Source: Dryas octopetala (lineage: Eukaryota > Streptophyta > Magnoliopsida > Rosales > Rosaceae). Taken from it: DNA of 64,000 bases. The position numbers were made by a program, and so were the translations under genes. The notes under the pieces are model-generated. The model did not search any database and was not told the origin of the DNA. It saw only the letters and a list, made by a program, of their open reading frames with translations. Where the stretch lies: the NCBI GenBank assembly GCA_963921425.1, contig OY992835.1:21638001-21702000 (forward strand), in the 5' to 3' direction. This document shows positions 12,324-21,968 of the stretch, piece by piece (the first letter of the stretch is position 1; every line of letters starts with the position of its first letter).

Positions 12324-14217
12324 AAAGACAACATCTAGGGAGAAGGTAACAAGAACTTTGGTAATAAGGAGGTAACAAGAACTAAAGAACAGAAACTATG
12401 GAGAACTACTTGAAAGGCCTCAACTAGCATTAACAAGCATTCCATACAATCCTTGCTGCAACTTTGCGAAATGGAAGGGGAAAAAGTAAACATGACATGA
12501 TTCACCAAAAAAAGTTGGGTTGCTTCTGAACTGCAATACATAGTTCAATTATCTCAAACAATAGAATGTCTGTCTAGAGCAAACATACATGAGCAACTAA
12601 GCATGTTCCAATCCAAAATGAAATTTCAAACACACTGTAAGGATGACAGGATGCAATCTATGTGATACTTGAAATGATGTTGGAAGCAAAATTGATCACT
12701 ATGACAAGCAAAGGCAAGAATAGCACAGTTACAATATACATATGCATGAATCCAACTTGCAAGTGATGCTGCATTTGAGCATGGGCAAGAACCACCAAAG
12801 ATTCAAGCACACAATACCAAGCAAGAAACTCTATAGAATAACAAGAACATGCAAGTGAACATGCCCCACTAGTCCACTACCAAAGATTCATACACAGTAC
12901 CAAGCTAGAAACTCTATGATGTAACAAGTAAAAACATGGAATTGATGTAAATAGCAGTTAAAAATTCAATGAGGTATTGAAGTGAACAACAGAAAAGCCC
13001 TCCTTCTTTATCAGTAGATCAGTACTACCTATTTAGACTGTTACAATAATTCAATTTAAGGCGTAAACAAGATGAACAGTTAAGTCAAAAATCACAATTA
13101 AAGGAATTTTAACATAACATTATGAGCCCATCACCAAAATCTCTTCGATCCCTTCATTTATGTGCCAGAATAAAGAGAGAATTGAATGACAGAAACAAAA
13201 TTAGTTCAGAATATCGAACAGTAAAAGCACATCCCAATGTAGCACCAAATCAGAAATTAAAGAACTACTATTGCAGCGTATGCTTGAATGAACTCTACTA
13301 AACAGTTCAGTTAATGAGTCCACCAGTACAAAATATGACAAACCCGTATCGTTGTGTCCAACTAAAGATGAGGAAAACCTTCTAGAGAGTCTGAAAGAAA
13401 ACACCTAATAACCATTCATAAATTAACGACATCTACAAGCCTACAACAAAGGAAAGACATTGATGGGCAGAGTTGCAACAGTCTTTTCCTTTCCTATCTT
13501 TCTCTTTTTGCAAGCAACCAAAGCAGAACCAAACTTATTCACAATTCACTACTAGACTTGTTTCACATTGCACACAGCAAGAGCATGCAAGTCATCAGCT
13601 ACTATCAACGATGCAAGCAATCTATTCATTACTAGCCTTGTTTCACATTGCACACAGCAAGAACATGCAAGTGAACATGAGCTACTACCAAGGATGCAAG
13701 GATACAATACCAAGTAAGAAACACTATCAAAACAAGTAAAAACATGGATTGATGTAAATGAGATACTGCCTACTACCATACCAAGGAAGCCCTCTTTCTT
13801 TATCAGTACTCCATACTCCTACCCATTTAGATTGTTTCGCGATGAAAACCATCCATGGAAAACAGGACACATCATTTAACTTTGATTATCACACGATAAT
13901 TCAATTTACGCACTAAACGATAGGAAGAATTAACTAGTCAAAGATCACAATTACAGTAATTTCAACATAACATTATGAACCCAACACAATTGAATGCCAA
14001 ACACACAATGAATTCATAATATCAAACAGTTAAAGCGCATCCCACTGTAATACCAAAATAAGAAACCAAGCTTCAAAAAAGTGCATCTGTCACCGAACAT
14101 TTTGGTAAATTTTATTAATAATGGCAGTTGTATCTAAGAAAATTTCCACCAAAGTGCCATCAACTACAAATAGAAATTAATCTACAACAGGGTCCAATAG
14201 ATTCTATCTATTTTCAA
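12324..14217. repeat. Diverged tandem segmental duplication, no gene
   Basis: Two related segments, about 12843-13262 and 13660-14071, share long stretches in the same order, for example AACATGCAAGTGAACATG, ACAAGTAAAAACATGG, CTTTATCAGTA, ATAACATTATGA and GCACATCCCA (GCGCATCCCA in the second). The second copy has a roughly 70-bp extra block (around 13840-13905). Nested inside is an exact-looking 80-bp tandem step (13551 and 13631, ACTAG.CTTGTTTCACATTG) and an 85-90-bp step in the first copy near 12791 and 12879. No open frame here looks like a protein. It may be 3' flank or an old repeat. Confidence 0.7.
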
Positions 14218-14595
14218 TCAATGTGCAGCAAGAAAGTCACTACTAAACAAATCCATCATCGGATCAGGCGCATCAGGGGTCGGGCTTGAGGGCCTGTAGA
14301 ACAGCACCGACTTGGATGCCACTAGCTTCTTTCTCTGGGGGCATCTGGGGCCGTAGATCCTGCCGGAGAAGCAAGGGAAGCCGTCGGCGACGTTGACCTG
14401 GGGCACACCAGCATCGGAAACTGGGGACGATGGAGGAGATGTACGGATCTGGGAGATCCAGTTGAGTCGGTGGGATCTGGCGGTGCTGATTCGCGAGTCT
14501 CGAATTCGGGCCAGCGCGCCGGGCTTTAGGTATTTGAGAAAAGGCTCCGCCCGGTTAGGGTTCGACCGGTGAAGGACTCGGGATCGACGGTTCAT
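14218..14595 (-). CDS. Small conserved plant protein of unknown function
   Basis: Single-exon frame of 125 aa starting MNRRSRVLHRSNPNR. The N-terminal half is very basic (Arg/Lys/Ser), then comes VNVADGFPCFSGRIYGPRCPQRKKL, with two Cys, then an acidic end PDAPDPMMDLFSSDFLAAH. I recall similar short proteins with an ADGFPCF.GRIYGPRCPQRK core in other dicots, all uncharacterised; this is memory, not a search. The longer open frame upstream of 14595 reads through CT-rich 5' leader, so the ATG at 14595 is preferred: coding-like GC content begins there. No domain, signal peptide or membrane segment is seen. Confidence 0.7.
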   Translation of the reverse strand: MNRRSRVLHRSNPNRAEPFLKYLKPGALARIRDSRISTARSHRLNWISQIRTSPPSSPVSDAGVPQVNVADGFPCFSGRIYGPRCPQRKKLVASKSVLFYRPSSPTPDAPDPMMDLFSSDFLAAH

Positions 14596-14960
14596 GGCGA
14601 AGAGAGAGAGAGAGAGAAGATGGGGTTTCGGTGTTTCAGAGAGAGAGAGAGAGAGATTGGGGGGATTGGGGGGGTAGGTTTTGGGGTTCTTAAGGAGGGA
14701 GGATATGTGAGAGAGAGGCGGGAAGAAGTGGAGGGAGAGTGTGTGAGTTTCAAAAAGAGAGTTTTTGAGGCGCGGAATGAAATGAATAATAGTAGGGCTT
14801 ATATGTTTTTTTTTTTTTTCTTTGCCCTTGCTGATTCGTTTGCTTTGCACGAGATGGTGACGCGTGGCTGTGTGGTCCGGTTCGGGCAGACTGCATGTCT
14901 GCATCTCTAGTTCTAGTGAAGGTTGGTTCGGATGGGTTTTGCATTTTGAGTCATATTAGA
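14596..14960 (-). promoter_or_regulatory. CT-rich leader and promoter of the small gene
   Basis: On the minus strand the region upstream of 14595 holds CT runs (GA on plus at about 14602-14622 and 14639-14656) and pyrimidine-rich DNA up to 14760, typical of plant core promoters and leaders (Y-patch). No firm TATA box is visible. Confidence 0.45.
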
Positions 14961-15300
14961 AATTAATTGTAACATATATATGTATTAATCTTAATAAGCA
15001 TAGATTTGAACTTGTTCCTTAATATATGTTGTTAGATCACATAAAATGAACTATATATGGATAAGTGAAAGAGCACGAAGCTGAATGTGGAAAAACAATA
15101 GAGTTTGTTGTCATTATTGAAAAATTAGAGTCGAAACATTAAAGGTTACATTGATCTAAATAAATAAAAGCATGCGTAATAGCATTACTTAGAATATGTG
15201 TTATGTTCAAAATCTCAAAATAATGAGACAATTTAAAATAGGAAAAAAAAAAAAAAAGACACAATCACAATTACTACAGCCAACACTGTTAAAAAAAAGG
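14961..15300. other. AT-rich intergenic DNA
   Basis: AT-rich spacer with poly-A runs near 15242 and 15290. No coding frame, RNA gene or clear repeat is seen. Confidence 0.6.
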
Positions 15301-15304
15301 CACA

Positions 15305-16840
15305 ATGGCCAGTTCGGATGGACTGTTCATTGCCTCAATAGGAGCAGAAAAGTTTGTGAAGATTTATGGACTCAACCGGTTTGACTTTATTTTTGATATC
15401 TGTATTGATGTCAGTCCCAAGTTTTTTATCATCCAACTCCATCTTTTAATTTCTTTCAATATCTTAAATAGATATATATATATATATATTCAATTAATAA
15501 TGAATCATTTTATATCAATTCAAGTTTTTCTTTATATTGATAGTGTTTTCTGAGAATACTTAATTACATTGTAGGTTTTATGCAACTCATTGAGAAACAA
15601 ATTTATATTTGGTTATCATGTATTAGAAAAATAAATTTATTATAATTAACATATCATGTAAAACAGTAAAAGTAATTAACAATAACTTTTTCTTTATGAA
15701 ATCACATTTAAAGTGTTAACAAATATTGCACAATTTGGTGACCTTATTGGCACATGTAATTGACACGACATCATTCACCTCTAACTTACTTGTTCACCTT
15801 TATAAACTATAGTTGTTTTATTATAAATAATTTAATGTATTAATTTAGTATTAAATAATGCACTTTTAATAGTTTTATTAAACAAATAATATTTGTAGAG
15901 TTTCAAAAAATTTCATCAAACCTCGTGAGGACAGCTTATAAAAAAAGAGGCAATATATTAAATTAATACTTATTATATACTTAAAAATAAGTATAAAAAG
16001 TTATTGTGACAACCGGCCAATTGACCCTTCTATAACCTAACTCTTATGAATCTATTGTAGTTATAAATTTTAACATTAGGTATTTCGAGCCTATATGAAA
16101 TATTCAGTTAGAAAAGCCATAAAATTACTCATCATGTACCTAAGTTCAATCATTCATTCCTCATTAATTACAAAAAAAAAAAACCCACATAAAATATATG
16201 TCACGTTCACAAAATTCATATACATTTTTTAAATGGATAAAAAAAAAGAGATTTTTTCATTTTTTGATAAATGGTAAAAGAGAAGGGAACTCAAAATGAT
16301 CAATTCCATAATACATCAAATCTATCTAAATTTGTACTATATTTATCAACTTCATTAATTGTCAATATATATATTCTAAAAAAAAAAATCATTATTAATA
16401 ATTAACAAAAAATGCTTCACTATCATTGAAAAAAGAAAAGAAAAAGCTATAGGGTCGGTTGACCCCATTGCCCCCACCATGTGTTCGCCACATGCTCACA
16501 AAGCAGGTTTTTATCATTAAATTTTCAAACTCTTTACCAAGTTAAGTGGTGCATTTGATGTTGTATTTAATTATAAAATCTTCTGATCTCTTTAGGTGGA
16601 CTTGTGTAGAAATGGACCTATGCTCACTAAACAGGTAATAGTTTTGTTGTTCCTGCATTTGGTGAAAGATCGATCTTTCCTAATTGTTTCTGATTTGATC
16701 TTCTGAATTTCTTATTCAGGCATACCGTGGTGGAATGATAATTAAGTACGATGAAGTACAACCCTTATCACAATACCATCATTTTCTCTACTAAGCGCGG
16801 AAGGATTCACTATTGGAGTGCTAATGAGAAAATGTAGGTG
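15305..16840 (+). pseudogene. Fragments of a CYP71-like WD40/cyclophilin gene
   Basis: Two separated coding-like scraps resemble the WD40 part of plant CYP71 (WD40 plus cyclophilin, a nuclear chromatin-associated peptidyl-prolyl isomerase). The first, 15305-15394, reads MASSDGLFIASIGAEKFVKI then YGLNRFDFIF, like the SIDGLL...VKIYDVVNYDM blade. The second, 16721-16834, reads IIKY, then in another frame YNPYHNTIIFSTKRGRIHYW, like VMKYNP.FD.VISAD.KGIIEYW. The frame change coincides with a 10-bp tandem duplication (AAGTAC at 16744 and again at 16754). The cyclophilin domain and other blades are absent. Alignment is from memory, so the identity is tentative. Confidence 0.4.
15400..16720. other. 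AT-rich spacer between pseudogene fragments
   Basis: Very AT-rich DNA with a TA run near 15474-15490 and many A or T homopolymers. No coding frame or transposon ends were recognised. Part may be decayed intron of the CYP71-like pseudogene. Confidence 0.5.
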
Positions 16841-17890
16841 AACTATATATGGCTGTAATCATAAAATATATGAGGGTCACGGTCACGTACGGATTCAGAT
16901 TTTGAGGTTTTCAATATGTGCAGGACTTTCTGCGCACCATTATTCTTTGTTTCTCATGCTGTGGATGCCATAGAGGTAGTACGTACGTACTGGTATTATT
17001 GTTTTCAATTTGTTTTTGCATCTCATTTCTTTTCTAGGTGCTTGATCTGCTGAGAGGTACAGTTTTCCCATGTGGAGCTTTTTAGTTATCAAAGTGATGG
17101 TGCTGCTTGTATTGTTTGCTGTGCGTTTGGACAACCGAGAATTTTTGTATTTAGGTATGTACACAGCATTTTGAATTGATGGTTACAAAATTTTCACTGT
17201 TCTGCTCACTTTTTTATTGTATTTTATGCTTTCAGTCACAGCGACCCTGACAGTTACTTGTTTCAACTTGTTAATTAAGCAACTTAGCCATTAGGGCTTG
17301 GAGCTATGCAGCAGCTCAAATTATTTTTCCTTTCCTTTTTTGAGTTTGTCTTGATGGTGTACGTGCCTTTGGCTTAAATTCAGACTCAGCCATTTTTTAG
17401 TGTCTTATCGGATCATTTATGGAAAAACGCTGAGAAATGAGGAGGCCAAGAAAGAAACCAATAGAAAATGATAGACATATATGTCAAACTTCAGTATGTT
17501 TTCCTGTACAATAGTATGACATAGTTTGACAAACTGAACAACATGCAGGAAGTAATATATATATGATTCTTTGGATATCTTTATTTATTTTTTATTTAAA
17601 TATGATAAATGAAACTGAGCTGCATGTCCCCGAAAGCTCGCAAGAGAATTCCAATTATCCAACATGAACAATTTAATTATTGTTCTATAATGAAATATTA
17701 AGCCATCTTAATGGGCTCCATGAGAAAATGCGACTTTACTAATTATCCTAGACTACCTTTTAGGCTTTTACTTATTATTTTTTTGTTTATTACATCAATT
17801 AATTTTATTTAACAATAAGGTAAGTTGCAGCTTAGGTAGCTTATTTTGAAATCTGATCAGTTGTCATTTTATTTATTTATTTATTTTTCT
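16841..17890. other. Intergenic, no supported gene
   Basis: Moderately AT-rich sequence with several splice-like sites (for example near 16921 and 17041) but no frame longer than about 30 codons between them that I recognise. It may contain further decayed pieces of the upstream pseudogene. Confidence 0.45.
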
Positions 17891-17970
17891 CTTTCTTCTC
17901 TCTCCCCCCGTTATGTCTCTCTTCTCCTTCCTCTTTATCATCTTCTTGTTCTTCTTGTTTTTCTTCTTCG

Positions 17971-18150
17971 CAGAGCAAGCACCTCTGGGACGAACACCAC
18001 TACCACGAGCAGCGCTGTTGTCAACGGCCTTGAAAATCTCAATGTCGACCAAGAAGCAATGGATCTGCTCCGAGCTCGATCGAAGCCTTTTGAATCTGCT
18101 CTGACCACTCTGGCTTCTCCTCGATTGGACATGATCACAGCTCGTGGTAG
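17971..18150 (+). pseudogene. Orphan coding-like exon of unknown identity
   Basis: A GC-richer stretch follows a pyrimidine tract and an AG (TTCTTCGCAG near 17971) and ends near GCTCGTG before GTAGAATC at 18151. It reads STSGTNTTTTSSAVVNGLEN, LNVDQEAMDLLRARSKPFES and ALTTLASPRLDMITARG with good codon use. It looks like one exon flanked by usable splice sites, but I see no continuation on either side: upstream is T-rich low-complexity, downstream is the GCAGTT repeat. I do not recognise the family. It may be a true gene start with a long intron, or a captured or left-over exon. Confidence 0.35.
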
Positions 18151-18235
18151 AATCCTACTTTGATTTCTTATTAGTAGAAAGTTCTTGATTTTTTTTTTTT
18201 TTTAAGCTCAGTTCCTAAAACTGCAATTTCTGGAA

Positions 18236-18640
18236 CGTTGTATGTGAACTAAAACTGCAGTTTATTGGAGTTGCAGTTACTAACTGCAGTTTATTAGAGT
18301 TGCAAGCTTGCAGTTGCAGTTACTAATTGCAAGTGAAACTGCAGTTTATTGCAGACTTGCAGTTGCAGTTACTAACTGCAGTTTCTGAAACTGTAGTTTA
18401 TTTGGAATTCCAAGCTTGTAGTTGCAGTTACTAATTGCAACTGTAGTTTTTTTTTTTTTAAGCTCAGTTTTGAAACTACAATTTTTGGAACGCTGTAAGT
18501 GAACTGAAACTGCAGTTTATTGAAGTTGCAACTGCAAATCATGTGTCGATGCAGGTGAAATTGCAGATTATGTGTAGATGCAGGTGAAACTGTAGATCAA
18601 GTGTAGATGCAGGTGAAACAAGGTTGCGCACAGATCTAGT
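18236..18640. repeat. Degenerate GCAGTT-rich tandem repeat
   Basis: Phrases such as AAACTGCAGTTTATTG, AGTTGCAGTTACTAA and GCTTGCAGTTGCAGTTACTA recur about every 40-70 bases, and the last 100 bases switch to a shorter phrase GTAGATGCAGGTGAAA repeated three times. CTGCAG is itself palindromic. It has no coding potential. Confidence 0.75.
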
Positions 18641-19570
18641 AAGTTTGTAGCATGTGACCCGTAAAAGAAGAATAAGATGTTGAATTTTTATAGAATATGG
18701 CCCACAAAAAAATAATGGAGCTTTGAGTGTGTTTGATTAAGAAAAAAAATTGTTAGTACCTGTTTATTAATCGACTGAACCCGAGCCTGATTTCTGCAAG
18801 TGCCAAAAACTGCATACATATATTACATCACCAGTAATTCACCATGCACCTTCGAGATCGATCAGGCTCCCATCTGGCCGTTGGCTTTTCAGCTCTTTAG
18901 GATGGACTTATTCGATTCTTTCAAAAAAGAAGAATAATAGGATGGTACCACACTACCACTTGTCAAAGTCTGTGGAATAAACCTTTTTTGTATGATATTA
19001 TTTATTTATTTTGGTTTGATTTTGTGCATGAGATTATTAACATAAAATGCGAAATATTATAAAATTGTCAATTATTAGGCAAAGTAATATATTAATGGAG
19101 ATTGGAGCCTTTGCAAGTCTGGGCCTTTGTACCAATATATATATATATATATATATATAAATGGGTAGTTCTATTGATTGTGTGATAAAAAAAATAGGGT
19201 TTTTTTTTAACGTCCATTTTTAAAAATTTACTGTTCATTCGGTCCAACAGTGAAAGTAAATTACTGTAGCGGTTTACTTTTTTAAAAATCCAGCGCTACA
19301 GTATGGTGCTACAGTATTTTTTAAAAATACCTTTTTTTTTTTTCATTTTAGTGCCAATTGGTACATAAATTACAACAAAAAAAAAATTTCATAATTTAAG
19401 TATTTTTCATTCTATAAACATGTTAAATAATAACCAACATAAAAAATCAATATTAGACATCCATAATCTTTTACGTTTTAATAATAAATATAATTGTTAC
19501 TATCGAATAGTAACAATCACCTATTACTACTACCTGGTAGTAACAATTACCACCGAAAGTGTGAAAGTTT
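18641..19570. other. AT-rich intergenic DNA with (TA)n
   Basis: Spacer with a TA run at about 19135-19159 and poly-T and poly-A tracts. A short GCTACAGTA phrase recurs near 19265-19315. No gene or transposon end was recognised. Confidence 0.6.
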
Positions 19571-20075
19571 ATGTTTACACTTACATTGATAAACAATAAC
19601 AATCATAGCCTCACTTACATATTGTTACTGACATGCAGTAACAACCATAGTCTCACTTACACATTGTTACTGTTTGTCAATAACAATCATAACCCCATTT
19701 ACATATTGCTACTGCTTGTTAGTAATAATCATAATCTCACTTACTATATATTGTTACTGACAAGCAATAACAACCATAGTTCCACTTACATATTGTTACT
19801 AACAAGCAGTAACAATAACAATAACAATAACAAGTGAGCCTCACTTACATTTTCAATTTTAAGTAAATAATTGACAGCAAATCTTACATATTCAACTACT
19901 TAGTATAAAAAAAATCAAAATAAGTGAGATTTCATGTCCTAGAAACATAAAAATCATAGTAAAATTAAGCTTGTTACTGCCAAGCAGTAGCAATAACAAG
20001 TTGTTACTGACAAACAGTAACAACTAAAGCCTCATTTACATTTTCAATTCTAAGTCAAAGAATTGACAGCAAGCC
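19571..20075. repeat. ~50-bp tandem repeat, each unit with a TTGTTACTG/CAGTAACAA dyad
   Basis: At least five units at 19571-19850 share CACTTACATATTGTTACTGA followed by C(A)(A/T)GCAGTAACAACCATAG. In each unit TTGTTACTG is followed within a few bases by its inverse CAGTAACAA, forming a small hairpin. Two more dyads occur at 19971-20030, after which ACATTTTCAATT.TAAGT and ATTGACAGCAA (seen at 19848-19880) recur at 20036-20072, so the array end itself is duplicated by about 190 bp. Confidence 0.8.
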
Positions 20076-21740
20076 TTGCACCTTTAAAAAATAAAAACAT
20101 TTGGCTATAACTAAAACTGCCAGAGGCCCAGAACCACCTGATTTTTTATTGTTTAATATTTAAAAAATAAAAACATAAAAGCATAGCACCTAATATTCTC
20201 ATCAGTTTTTTCACGCTTTCTTAGCAACCAAGCAGGAAAAATTATATTAAAAAAATAAAAATATGCAAAATTAGATGAAGAAATCGATCAAATCTAATAT
20301 CATACCCACCAAAAGAATCAATATAGCAAAAAATGAATCAAAAGATTCAAAACAAAAGTCATACACCTATAATCAGAACACGTACAAGAAATAAAATAGA
20401 AAAAACCAAAAAACATTATGATTTTCAGATCCAAACAAGGCACAAACAAATCAAGGAAATCAATCCCCAAAAAACAAAGGAAAATTGGATTTAGTGAAAG
20501 AGAGATGAGAAGATTGCCCTGCTTGTGACCATCGCCTTTATGGACAGTGTGGCACTGAGGCTGAGCGCAAATGGTCTTGATGATTTTCTCTTTGACCTTT
20601 GAAGAGAGAGAATGAGGAGAAAATGAAAAAGGGGGTGGGAGAGAGATGGAGATAAACGAAGAGAGAAACGAAGAAAGAAAAAAAGGATCGGTTTGGTATA
20701 AACTGGACTTCTTTCAAACAAAAAAAAAAAAAAGACATAGGTCTTAAAAGTAGTGAGAGCCCAAAATTGGACTTTATAATCATTTACTTAAAAAAATATT
20801 ACCTTATATCTTTTCAAAATAAATTTGTAAAATTATTATCTTTACCATTATAAAATCATAAGAAGGATTTAATGTTACAGGCTTCATAAAAAAATAAGAT
20901 TGTTTAAAATACCCTCTATCTAACAAAACAGTCACATTAAATTAACATAATAAATGGGGGTATAGTTGTAAAATATAATCATTAAAATAAAATTTTAAAA
21001 ATAAAAAAGACACTCCATTATTTTAAAATGTTGAAAAAGTGGTAGGAAGTTATAAAACAATAAGAAAAAAATAAAATAAAAAAATATAGTAAAAATACCA
21101 ATTGACATGTGCAGAGGCGTGTGCCAAGAGACTAGTTTAAATTAATATTATGAAAGTCGAAGCATAATCAATTATTTATTATTGGTTTAATGTTATTTTC
21201 TCCTAATTATTAGAATGACCTCAAATAATGAGGGTGGGTGGGAAGGGGGGTGGGAATGGGGGATAGGTCTATTGTTAGATTCCTCAAATTTAACAAATAA
21301 ACAAATATTAGATGAAGTCAAAAGTTTAAATTCCTCTCTCCCAAACACAAAAGAAAGTCATGAATTTTTCACATAATTTTGCCGAAATTAAACAAATATT
21401 AGAAGAAAAATTAGAAACAAATATAGAATGGATCTAAGAAAGCACAAACTAAAAATAGAACATATTTGTTTTAAATGAAAAAAAAAAAACTTATAAGATT
21501 GGTCTACATAGAGAGAGATATTTAAGGTAAGTTTTGACAACTTCCATCGAGATAAGAAATGAGCCAAACACTGGTATCTTTGATACGGAGTGAGGTGGAA
21601 ATACCTGATTGGATAGTAGCACCAACAAATGCTCCCGCATCTCCCACCCCATAGAACTCCCTGATACACAGTCCCCTCACTTCAGGCTTCAGCTCTCTCA
21701 ACGACTCAACCCAACCCAGCCCAGCCAGTCGTCTACTTCT
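20076..21740. other. AT-rich intergenic DNA upstream of aconitase
   Basis: Mostly AT-rich. On the minus strand 20500-20720 is CT-rich and GC-higher, looking like a leader plus a short open frame (ending KAMVTSRAIFSSLFH), but no protein is recognisable and the frame lacks support. The G-run at 21233-21262 is simple sequence. Confidence 0.5.
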
Positions 21741-21968
21741 AGAAGCGGCACGCAGCCCTAGGTCTCTCTCTCAGGACTTTGCTCTCCACACGCCTCCATC
21801 CCTCTCTCTCTCTCTCTCTCGCAATCACACTTGCAGAAACGGTCATAAAGCAGTTGCTCCTTCCTCCATTACTCCTTTGTTTTCTTTTTCGACTCTTCTC
21901 TCTCTTCATCAAATCCTTATCCCCAATCCTCTGCAACTTTTTTTGTATATGAATGCGTGATCGTCGTC
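21741..21968 (+). promoter_or_regulatory. Aconitase 5' leader with CT run and 3-codon uORF
   Basis: Pyrimidine-rich leader with a CT run at about 21803-21820. A minimal upstream ORF, ATG AAT GCG TGA, lies at 21949-21960 and ends eight bases before the main ATG at 21969. It is the only ATG in the last 200 bases before the start. Any effect on translation is inference. Confidence 0.5.

Noticed and set aside
17846-17970. Apparent signal-peptide-like N-terminus before the orphan exon
   Set aside because: Translation of T-rich and CTT-rich simple sequence; the coding-like part begins after an AG at about 17971.
20491-20783. Minus-strand open frames rich in Phe, Ser and Leu
   Set aside because: CT-rich low-complexity DNA read as protein; no conserved segment.
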